This document shows positions 1 to 6,662 of a stretch of 6,662 nucleotides of DNA, in pieces (position 1 is the stretch's first letter; each line of letters starts with the position of its first letter). Source of the stretch: JAIVGV01 sp035295985 (GTDB taxonomy: Bacteria; Acidobacteriota; Blastocatellia; Pyrinomonadales; Pyrinomonadaceae). The position numbers and the translations under genes were made by a program. The notes under the pieces are model-generated. The model had not been told where the DNA came from. It made no database searches and saw nothing but the letters and a program-made list of their open reading frames with translations. The stretch covers positions 1 to 6,662 of the forward strand of contig DATHBT010000261.1 of the NCBI GenBank assembly GCA_035295985.1. The letters run 5' to 3'.

Positions 1-771
1 GTCGGCGAGCTCGCGCGAGATGCGCCCGTCGGCCTCGACCTGCGCGTAGTCGCGCACGCGGCGGAGCAGCCGGTTCGCGATGCGCGGAGTGCCGCGCGCG
101 CGACGCGCGATCTCTCTCGCGCCAGTCGCCTCGATCTCGACGTTGAGGATTTCGGCGGAGCGGTGGACGATGATCTCCAAGTCCTTCTGCGCGTAAAAAT
201 CGAGGTGGAAGACGATGCCGAAGCGCCCGCGCAAGGGCGCGGTGATGAGTCCGGCGCGCGTCGTCGCGCCGACGAGCGTGAACTTCGGCAGGTCTAACTT
301 GATCGAGCGCGCGGCCGTGCCTTGGCCGATCATCAGGTCGAGCTGGTAGTCCTCCATCGCGGGGTAGAGCACTTCCTCGATCTGCGGCTTGAGGCGGTGA
401 ATCTCGTCGATGAAGAGGACTTCGCCCTCCTGCAAGTTGGTCAGGATGGCCGCCAGATCGCCGCCCCGCTCGACGGCCGGCGCGCTGACGGTCTTCAGGG
501 GCGCGCCCATCTCCTGCGCGATGATCTGCGAGAGCGTGGTCTTGCCCAGGCCCGGCGGGCCGAAGAAGAGGACGTGGTCGAGCGCCTCGCGGCGGGCGCT
601 GGCGGCGCGCAGGAAAATCTTGAGGTTGGCCGTGATCTTCGTCTGGCCGATGTACTCGTCGAGCGAGCGGGGGCGCAAAGAAGGCTCGGCCTGGCGGTCA
701 TCCGGCGTCGCCTCGCCCGACACGGCCGCGCGCGCCGACTCCTCTGCCTCGACCGGGACTGCCTGTGACAT
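1..771 (-). CDS. ruvB: Holliday junction branch migration ATPase RuvB (C-terminus off the window)
   Basis: RuvB is the hexameric AAA+ motor that, with RuvA, drives branch migration of Holliday junctions in recombination and repair. The gene is open from the ATG at 771 to the left edge: 257 of roughly 340 usual residues, so the C-terminal winged-helix DNA-binding domain is missing only because the window ends. Visible motifs are a LRPRSLDEYIGQ start of the AAA+ core (32-43), Walker A GPPGLGKTT (71-79, Lys77), Walker B LFIDEIH (119-125), sensor 1 around GATTRAG (168-174), the arginine-finger segment PLRGRFG (179-185, Arg183) and the sensor 2 segment RGTPRIANRLLRR (226-238). The finger segment has Gly where many RuvBs have Asp (RDRFG). 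The start is supported by an AAGGGGG Shine-Dalgarno at 783-789 and a strong promoter upstream. It lies downstream of atpC on the same strand, separated by a terminator, so it is probably transcribed independently. Identification is firm. Confidence 0.97.
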   Translation of the reverse strand, partial: MSQAVPVEAEESARAAVSGEATPDDRQAEPSLRPRSLDEYIGQTKITANLKIFLRAASARREALDHVLFFGPPGLGKTTLSQIIAQEMGAPLKTVSAPAVERGGDLAAILTNLQEGEVLFIDEIHRLKPQIEEVLYPAMEDYQLDLMIGQGTAARSIKLDLPKFTLVGATTRAGLITAPLRGRFGIVFHLDFYAQKDLEIIVHRSAEILNVEIEATGAREIARRARGTPRIANRLLRRVRDYAQVEADGRISRELAD

Positions 772-822
772 GACTCGGAAAACCCCCTTGCTGCTCGACT
801 CGCGACCTTTGACGTGAAACGG

Positions 823-851
823 ATTATACCCCGCTTGAATCGTTGTTGCAA
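823..851 (-). promoter_or_regulatory. sigma70-type promoter of ruvB
   Basis: Read on the minus strand, TTGCAA (846-851) is followed after exactly 17 bp by a perfect TATAAT (823-828). AT-rich sequence just upstream of the -35 (about 852-890) could act as an UP element. The predicted start of transcription is near 816, giving a leader of about 45 nt before the ruvB ATG at 771. The rest of the stretch up to the atpC terminator (about 890-963) shows nothing I can name. Confidence 0.8.
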
Positions 852-963
852 GCATGAAACACGATGAAAAACTGAGAAAATGCTTTAAGTGTTGCGGCCG
901 GAGGCTGGCGACCGGGACGGAAGGCGGGGCGGGGGAAGAGGCTCGGCGGCGCGGGGCGTTCGT

Positions 964-1000
964 AAAAAAGAAGACGCCCGAATGACGCCGGGCGTGCTTC
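964..1000 (-). terminator. Rho-independent terminator after atpC
   Basis: On the minus strand an 11-bp stem forms from GAAG plus ACGCCCG (997-1000 and 989-995, with one bulged base at 996) against CGGGCGT plus CTTC (974-980 and 970-973), with an 8-nt loop. It is followed immediately by a run of six T (complement of 964-969). It begins 20 nt after the atpC stop codon, as expected for the end of an atpDC transcript, and separates that unit from ruvB. Confidence 0.85.
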
Positions 1001-1020
1001 AAACGTCAGTCAGTTTCGTG

Positions 1021-1440
1021 TCAGGCGCGCGCGGGCGTCTGCTCGTCGGAGGCGAGTTGGAGGCGCGCGACGGCGCGTTCGAGTTCCGCGCGCTCGCGCT
1101 CGAACTCCTCCTCGCTGCCGCTGAACGCGCCCAGAGTTTTCTCGGCCTGCTCGCGGGCGGCGCGTGCGCGGGCGGCGTCGATCTCTTCGGGCCGCTCGGC
1201 CAGATCGGCGAGCACGGCCACGCGGTCGTCCCTCACTTCGACGAAGCCGCCGGAGACTAAGAGCCTGCGCGTCGTCCCGCCTTGCGTGTAGGCGAGGACG
1301 CCGGTCTGCAACTGCGAGATGAGCGGCGTGTGGCCGGGCAGGATGCCCAGCTCGCCGTTCGCGCCCGGCACGTTCACCGAGTCAACCGTCTCCGAGAGCA
1401 CGTTGCGCTCCGGCGTGATGATGTCGAGTCGTAAAGGCAT
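1021..1440 (-). CDS. atpC: F1F0 ATP synthase epsilon subunit
   Basis: AtpC is the epsilon subunit of the F1 central stalk. It couples rotor to catalytic head and can inhibit ATP hydrolysis through its C-terminal helices. The 139-residue length is normal. The N-terminal beta-sandwich (about 1-84) opens with MPLRLDIITPERNV and carries the family motif GELGILPGHTPL (29-40). Two helices follow: PEEIDAARARAAREQAEKTL (84-103), and about 110-130 rich in Glu and Arg. The first helix contains IDAARA (87-92), matching the I(L)DxxRA motif linked to ATP binding in Bacillus-type epsilon. The start is fixed by homology at the N-terminus, yet no Shine-Dalgarno precedes it: the ATG directly abuts the 33-bp hairpin at 1441-1522. 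It lies 83 bp after atpD and ends just before a terminator. Identification is firm; how translation starts is unclear. Confidence 0.96.
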   Translation of the reverse strand: MPLRLDIITPERNVLSETVDSVNVPGANGELGILPGHTPLISQLQTGVLAYTQGGTTRRLLVSGGFVEVRDDRVAVLADLAERPEEIDAARARAAREQAEKTLGAFSGSEEEFERERAELERAVARLQLASDEQTPARA

Positions 1441-1522
1441 AAAGTACTGAGGACTGAGTACCGAGGACTGAGTAGGAGGGCGGAGCTTAACTCAGTCCTC
1501 GGTACTCAGTCCTCAGTACTTT
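1441..1522. repeat. perfect 33-bp inverted repeat made of heptads, filling the atpD-atpC gap
   Basis: Positions 1441-1473 and 1490-1522 are perfect reverse complements (33 bp, no mismatch), separated by a 16-nt loop (1474-1489). Each arm is itself repetitive with period 7: GTACTGA, GGACTGA, GTACCGA, GGACTGA, GTA (1444-1474 in the left arm). The element begins one base after the atpD stop codon (1524-1526) and ends at the base next to the atpC start codon (1438-1440). The atpC start therefore has only stem sequence (CAGTACTTT) upstream and no Shine-Dalgarno. On the plus strand the stem runs into six T (1520-1525); on the coding minus strand only three T precede the ATG. Heptad repeats of this general style are known from cyanobacteria as STRR sequences; relationship to those is inference. 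It could be a dispersed mobile palindrome, an RNA processing or stability element, or a translational coupling device. Confidence 0.95.
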
Positions 1523-1523
1523 T

Positions 1524-3059
<1,536 letters not shown>

Positions 3060-3098
3060 ACTCTTCTTGAAACTCCTCTTCGGTGTTGAAAGACGAAA

Positions 3099-3127
3099 AT
3101 TATAGGCAGTGCTTAAGCCGGTGAATT
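3099..3127 (-). promoter_or_regulatory. predicted promoter of atpDC
   Basis: On the minus strand a perfect TATAAT (3099-3104) lies 39 nt upstream of the atpD ATG. The -35 is poor: AATTCA (3122-3127) at 17-bp spacing, or TTCACC (3120-3125) at 15 bp. Transcription would start near 3092, leaving a leader of about 33 nt that contains the GAGGAG ribosome site. The position suits a separate atpDC transcript. Confidence 0.6.
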
Positions 3128-3155
3128 TAACACACGCCGCGCGCCCGTGGCAAAG

Positions 3156-3190
3156 TGCCGCCGCGGCAACTGCTTACCCCGCACGTGCGG
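3156..3190. repeat. two GC-rich palindromes between alkD and atpD
   Basis: CCGCACGTGCGG (3179-3190) is a perfect 12-bp palindrome right after the stop codon of the AlkD-like gene. TGCCGC-C-GCGGCA (3156-3168) is a second one with a single central base. Neither is followed by a T run on the minus strand, so they are not a classic intrinsic terminator. They may help end or stabilise the alkD transcript, or be chance in GC-rich DNA. Confidence 0.4.
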
Positions 3191-3191
3191 C

Positions 3192-3845
3192 TCATCGGGG
3201 CGTGTTAATTGCTTTGCTCAAATCACGCCTGACCCACTCAACCGCCTTCTTCACGTAGTGTTCGCGGTCGTCTTTGACGCGCTCCAAAAACGATTCGACG
3301 GCCGGCCGGAGCGACCTGTCTTTGGCGTAGTTCGTCAGGAGAACTAAGCCGAAGCGCCGTTGCCAGAGGTCGGGCGAGTCGATGAGCCTACCCGCGAGCG
3401 CCAGCAACTCCGCCTTCTTCTTGGCGGCGATGCCGCGAACGCCTTGCGTCGCTAGTGTGTCACACACGGCCCAGTCTGTGGCTTCGCCGCTAAACGAGGC
3501 GACCAGACTCAGGGCGCGCTCCGGGTCTTGTTTACAGATGAGGCCGAGCAGCTTCGCGGCCAGCATCCGCTCCTCGAACGCGCCCGCGGCCCAGAGGGCT
3601 TCCGCCAGCTCGAAGCCTCCTGCACGCCACTCCCTCGCGATGGCATTCAAAACCGGCATCCTCACACCGTAGACGCGCGCGGCGGTCGGGACGAACTTGC
3701 GTGCGGCGTCCCGCGCGCCCTCGTCCGACGCTTCCGACAGTCGCCGACGGATGGCGGCAAGCTGCTCTGTTACGGGCTTAAGCATCGGCCGTCTGCAGTT
3801 CTGTGACGCCAGGGAGGGAAGCCGGGCGGCGACTTTAGTCGGCAT
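3192..3845 (-). CDS. AlkD-like DNA alkylation repair protein (HEAT-like repeat glycosylase family)
   Basis: This protein resembles the AlkD/AlkC family (DNA alkylation repair, HEAT-like repeats), whose members remove N3- or N7-alkylated purines from DNA. Family-like stretches are VYGVRMPVLNAIAREW (58-73), FEERMLAAKLLG (90-101), TDWAVCDTLA (123-132), LWQRRFGLVLL (160-170) and YVKKAVEWVRRDL (197-209). Residues in the positions of Bacillus cereus AlkD Trp109, Asp113, Arg148 and Trp187 appear to be Trp125, Asp129, Arg163 or Arg164, and Trp204, so activity is plausible. The length of 217 residues is close to the family's roughly 230. The start is uncertain: the ATG at 3845 overlaps the upstream gene's stop (ATGCCGACTAA), suggesting translational coupling, while the ATG at 3785 (residue 21) better fits where the family domain begins. 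Neither has a clear Shine-Dalgarno. Family call is confident; substrate is not known. Confidence 0.88.
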   Translation of the reverse strand: MPTKVAARLPSLASQNCRRPMLKPVTEQLAAIRRRLSEASDEGARDAARKFVPTAARVYGVRMPVLNAIAREWRAGGFELAEALWAAGAFEERMLAAKLLGLICKQDPERALSLVASFSGEATDWAVCDTLATQGVRGIAAKKKAELLALAGRLIDSPDLWQRRFGLVLLTNYAKDRSLRPAVESFLERVKDDREHYVKKAVEWVRRDLSKAINTPR

Positions 3846-4110
3846 CGTCGAAGCGGATTTTCATGCTGCGGAGGGTGCGGCGATCTTCGTCGGTGAGTTC
3901 GAGCGTGGCGGCGGTGTCCGGCTCTTCATCCGCGTCATCGGCGTTGCGCTCGCGCAGGCCGATCTCAAGCTTCAACATTAGCTCGACCTCGTAGCCGGCC
4001 TCGCGCAGGCGCGCGATAGTGTCGGACACCTCGGACGAACGCTCGACGGCCGCGTTGATGGCGTTGCCGAGCTGCTGCACGATCTCTTTGGCGTCGTCGT
4101 TGATGTCCAA
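3835..4110 (-). CDS. small acidic protein of unknown function
   Basis: I do not recognise this family. From a TTG start at 4110 it gives 91 residues: a predicted helical N-terminal part (DAKEIVQQLGNAINAAVERS, 6-25, then SEVSDTIARLREAGYEVELM, 26-45), a short acidic linker (DDADEEPD, 58-65) and a tail, LTDEDRRTLRSMKIRFDDAD (72-91). No signal peptide or membrane segment is visible, so it is probably cytoplasmic. I prefer TTG, with GCGGGG 8 nt upstream, because the longer reading from the ATG at 4254 adds 48 Cys/Pro/Arg-rich residues that look like translated noncoding DNA and would nearly fill the divergent promoter region. It overlaps the AlkD-like gene by 11 nt, so the two are probably co-translated. 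A regulatory or partner role for the repair protein is only inference. Confidence 0.65.
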   Translation of the reverse strand: MDINDDAKEIVQQLGNAINAAVERSSEVSDTIARLREAGYEVELMLKLEIGLRERNADDADEEPDTAATLELTDEDRRTLRSMKIRFDDAD

Positions 4111-4191
4111 GCTGTGTGCCCCGCGCCGGTGAAGTTTGAGCGATGCTACGCGAGCGTGCGGCGTCGGGTCAAACCGTGCCGGGCGAGTGCG

Positions 4192-4221
4192 TTGCGGCGC
4201 GCACGGGGCGTGTGCTAGCGT
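4192..4221 (+). promoter_or_regulatory. possible promoter of the mutase gene
   Basis: TTGCGG (4192-4197) and TAGCGT (4216-4221) are 18 bp apart, and the second is preceded by TGC, giving an extended -10. The match is weak apart from the most conserved bases. The direct repeat GCGTGT (4208-4213 and 4218-4223), one helical turn apart, overlaps the -10 and could be an operator. The segment 4111-4270 is the only noncoding space between the divergent genes. Confidence 0.35.
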
Positions 4222-4270
4222 GTAGGCCCAAGCGGAGACACACCCAAGCGACACGGCGGACGGTCACGAG

Positions 4271-5902
4271 ATGGAGACCAAGACAGACGCCACCACCGCG
4301 ACTCGCCCGCGCGAGCGGCGCGAACGCTTCGAGACCTCTTCGGGCGTCGAACTCGCCAACGACTTCAACCCGTCGAACACCGACGCAATCGACTACGAGC
4401 GCGACCTCGGCTCGCCGGGCGAGTACCCGTACACGCGCGGCGTGCGCCGCAACCTCTATCGCGGGCGCTTCTGGACGATGCGCCAGTACGCCGGCTACGC
4501 CACGGCCGAAGAGTCGAACGCGCGCTACAAGTATCTGCTCGCGCAGGGCACTACGGGGCTCTCCGTCGCCTTCGATCTCCCGACGCAGATCGGGCTGGAC
4601 TCGGACGATCCGCTCTCCGCGGGCGAGGTCGGCAAGGTCGGCGTCGCGATTGACTCGCTCGAAGACATGCTGCGGCTCTTCGACGGCATCCCGCTCGGCG
4701 AAGTCTCCACCTCGATGACGATCAACGCGACGGCCTCGACGCTGCTTTGTCTCTACGTCGCCGTCGCGCGCAAGCAGAACGTCGCGCCCGAAAACTTGCA
4801 GGGCACTATCCAGAACGACATTTTGAAGGAGTACATCGCGCGCGGAACCTACATCTACCCGCCCGCGCCGTCGATGCGGCTCATCACAGACACCTTCGCC
4901 TACTGCGCGCGCGAAATCCCGAAGTGGAACACCATCTCGATCTCCGGCTACCACATCCGCGAGGCCGGCTCGACCGCCGCGCAGGAGATCGCCTTCACAC
5001 TGGCCGACGGAATAGCCTATGTTCAGGCCGCGCTCGATGCCGGACTCAAGACGGACGAGTTCGGCCCGCGCCTCTCCTTCTTCTTCAACGCGCACAACAA
5101 CCTGTTGGAAGAGGTCGCCAAGTTCCGCGCCGCGCGCCGCCTCTGGGCGCGCATCATGCGCGAGCGTTTCGGCGCGCGCGACCCGCGCTCGCTGATGCTG
5201 CGCTTCCACACGCAGACCGCAGGCTCCACGCTGCAAGCCCAGCAGCCGGACGTGAACGTCGTCCGTACGACCATCCAGGCGCTCGCGGCCGTGCTCGGCG
5301 GGACGCAAAGCCTCCACACGAACGCGATGGACGAGGCGCTGGCGCTGCCGACCGAATCGTCCGCGCGCGTGGCTCTTCGCACGCAGCAGGTCATCGCGCA
5401 CGAGTCCGGCGTGGCCGACACGGTCGATCCGCTCGCGGGCAGTTACGCCGTCGAACATCTGACCAACGAACTCGAACGTCTTTCGGCCGACTACATCGAG
5501 AAGATAGACGCGATGGGCGGGATGCTGCGCGCCATCGAGACCGGCTACGTTCAGCGCGAGATTCAGGAGGCCGCGTATCAGTACCAGCGCGCGGTCGAGA
5601 CCGGGGACGCCATAGTCGTCGGCGTCAACCGCTTCCGCGTCGAAGAGGAAGAGTCAGTCGCCACGCTCCGCATCGACCCCGCAATCGAGCGGGCGCAGGT
5701 CGAACGCCTCCGCGCGTTGCGCTCGCGGCGTGACAACGACGAGACGAGCGCCGCCTTGACGCGCCTCGAAGAGGCCGCCCGCGGCACGGAGAATTTGTTG
5801 CCGCACATTCTGCGCGCCGTCGAAGCCCTCGCCAGCGTCGGCGAGATCAGCCACCGCCTGCGCCGCGTCTGGGGCGAGTACCGCGAGGACGTCACGGTCT
5901 AA
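4271..5902 (+). CDS. methylmalonyl-CoA mutase, stand-alone catalytic (large) subunit
   Basis: This is the TIM-barrel catalytic subunit of an adenosylcobalamin-dependent acyl-CoA mutase, most likely interconverting (R)-methylmalonyl-CoA and succinyl-CoA in propionate metabolism. Aligned by motif to the Propionibacterium shermanii enzyme with a constant offset of 16, the substrate residues Tyr89, Gln197, Arg207 and His244 correspond to Tyr73 (MRQYAGY), Gln181 (GTIQNDILKEY), Arg191 (ARGTYIYPP) and His228 (SISGYHIREAG). Isobutyryl-CoA mutases carry other residues at the Tyr and Arg positions, so methylmalonyl-CoA is the best substrate call. At 543 residues it ends after the barrel and a helical tail, without the DxHxxG cobalamin-binding domain, which must come from a separate small subunit not present here. 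The ATG at 4271 has only a weak ribosome site. It is divergent from the small acidic gene, with a secreted protein 35 bp downstream. Ethylmalonyl-type specificity is a less likely alternative. Confidence 0.93.
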   Translation: METKTDATTATRPRERRERFETSSGVELANDFNPSNTDAIDYERDLGSPGEYPYTRGVRRNLYRGRFWTMRQYAGYATAEESNARYKYLLAQGTTGLSVAFDLPTQIGLDSDDPLSAGEVGKVGVAIDSLEDMLRLFDGIPLGEVSTSMTINATASTLLCLYVAVARKQNVAPENLQGTIQNDILKEYIARGTYIYPPAPSMRLITDTFAYCAREIPKWNTISISGYHIREAGSTAAQEIAFTLADGIAYVQAALDAGLKTDEFGPRLSFFFNAHNNLLEEVAKFRAARRLWARIMRERFGARDPRSLMLRFHTQTAGSTLQAQQPDVNVVRTTIQALAAVLGGTQSLHTNAMDEALALPTESSARVALRTQQVIAHESGVADTVDPLAGSYAVEHLTNELERLSADYIEKIDAMGGMLRAIETGYVQREIQEAAYQYQRAVETGDAIVVGVNRFRVEEEESVATLRIDPAIERAQVERLRALRSRRDNDETSAALTRLEEAARGTENLLPHILRAVEALASVGEISHRLRRVWGEYREDVTV

Positions 5903-5937
5903 CACGGGCGGCAGACATACGAAGAAGCGAGGGGCGC

Positions 5938-6662
5938 ATGAACAAGCCGGGACAGACCGTCGCTTTCATCTGTGCCTGCGCGCTCGTCGCGCTGTGCCAG
6001 TCGCCCGCGCGCGCGCAACAGTCGCGGCAGGCTAGGACGCAACAGGCCGGGGCGGGCGGCGTCGCGGCCGACGGCGCGTGGACGGGCGTCTATCGGATCG
6101 ACCCGGCGCGCAGCGACAAGCTGTATTCGGTGGTGTCGGGCGCGTCGAGCAACCTGCCGTTCGGCGAGCAGCAGAAGTTCTTCATCGACCTGACCGTCCG
6201 GCTGACCGCGCCCGATCAGTTGGCCGTCGAGCGGCGCGGGCGAAGTTTCAGCATCGCGTCTTCGCGCGCGCCGAAAGTTACGTTCGAGGCCGACGGCGTG
6301 AGCTACCGCGAGCGCGGCGACGACGGCCGGCGGGTTACGACGCGCGCCGCGCTCGAAGGCGACCGCCTGACCGTCAGCGTCGCGGGCGAGCGCGCCGACA
6401 GGTTCCACGTCACGTTCGAGCCGGTCGAGGGCGGGCGCGCCTTGCGCGTCACGCGGCGGCTGAGCGCCGACGGGCTGAACGAGCCGGTCGTCATCCGCAA
6501 CGTGTACGAGAAGATTTCCGAGCGGGCCGAGTGGTCGATCTACGGCGAGCCGGCGGGCGGGCGGGCGGACGGCCAGTCGGCATCGGCCGCCCGCGCGCGC
6601 GGTACGGCGGCCGATGATCGCCGCGGCGCGCGGGGCGGCGCGGACGGGCGGCGTTCCCCGTC
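5938..6662 (+). CDS. secreted protein of unknown function (C-terminus off the window)
   Basis: The frame opens at the ATG at 5938, with GAGGGG at 5929-5934 just upstream, and stays open to the right edge (241 codons). Residues 1-26 form a signal peptide: a short charged start, the hydrophobic stretch VAFICACALVALC (8-20) and an ARA cleavage site (24-26) before QQ. Cys20 is not in a proper lipobox, since Leu precedes it, so export as a soluble periplasmic or secreted protein is more likely than a lipoprotein. The mature part begins with a Gln/Gly-rich linker, then a strand-rich domain starting GAWTGVYRIDPARSDKLYSV (46-65) and continuing to about NVYEKISERAEW (187-198), which suggests a beta-barrel or lipocalin-like fold. 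From about 203 it becomes Gly/Arg/Ala/Asp-rich low complexity. I do not recognise a named family. It may share the mutase transcript. Confidence 0.8.
   Translation, partial: MNKPGQTVAFICACALVALCQSPARAQQSRQARTQQAGAGGVAADGAWTGVYRIDPARSDKLYSVVSGASSNLPFGEQQKFFIDLTVRLTAPDQLAVERRGRSFSIASSRAPKVTFEADGVSYRERGDDGRRVTTRAALEGDRLTVSVAGERADRFHVTFEPVEGGRALRVTRRLSADGLNEPVVIRNVYEKISERAEWSIYGEPAGGRADGQSASAARARGTAADDRRGARGGADGRRSP

Noticed and set aside
220..240. Gly in place of Asp in the RuvB arginine-finger segment as a sign of inactivation
   Set aside because: Both flanking arginines and every other AAA+ motif are intact, so it looks like natural variation.
4111..4254. N-terminal extension of the small acidic protein to the ATG at 4254
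   Set aside because: The added 48 residues look like noncoding translation and would leave only 16 bp to the divergent mutase gene.
4169..5458. Long minus-strand open frame (429 codons) antisense to the mutase gene
   Set aside because: It is the complement of a well-conserved enzyme in GC-rich DNA; its translation is Arg/Val/Asp-rich with no recognisable motif.
4747..5733. Plus-strand frame of 328 codons inside the mutase gene
   Set aside because: Arg/Ala-rich out-of-frame shadow of the mutase reading frame.
6078..6617. Plus-strand frame of 179 codons near the right edge
   Set aside because: It is out of frame with the signal-peptide-bearing gene starting at 5938 and is Arg/Gly-rich with no supporting features.

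Overview
This is a GC-rich bacterial chromosomal window made mostly of housekeeping genes, with no mobile-element genes, RNA genes or CRISPR array. The GC richness, an F1-beta subunit with a Bacteroidetes-type internal insertion, beta/epsilon genes apart from the other ATP synthase genes, and a heptad-built intergenic palindrome fit a soil-type bacterium. Acidobacteriota (Blastocatellia-like) is my best guess, but it is inference without a database search.

Positions 1-4110 are read on the minus strand. In transcription order they hold a small unrecognised acidic protein (start probably TTG at 4110), an AlkD-like DNA alkylation repair protein overlapping it by 11 nt, atpD (F1 beta), atpC (F1 epsilon), and the first 257 codons of ruvB, which runs off the left edge. 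A TATAAT box precedes atpD. A Rho-independent terminator follows atpC. ruvB has a near-consensus sigma70-type promoter (TTGCAA, 17 bp, TATAAT). The layout therefore suggests three transcription units: small gene plus alkD, atpDC, and ruvB.

Positions 4271-6662 are read on the plus strand, divergent from the above. A stand-alone methylmalonyl-CoA mutase catalytic subunit, lacking the B12-binding domain, is followed 35 bp later by a secreted protein of unknown function that runs off the right edge.

The most unusual element is a perfect 33-bp inverted repeat with a 16-nt loop at 1441-1522. It fills the atpD-atpC gap from one base after the atpD stop to the base before the atpC start. Its arms are tandem 7-bp units. 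It leaves atpC without a visible Shine-Dalgarno sequence and, if folded, would place the atpD stop and atpC start codons side by side. This may be a mobile repeat, a control element for the beta:epsilon ratio, or both.
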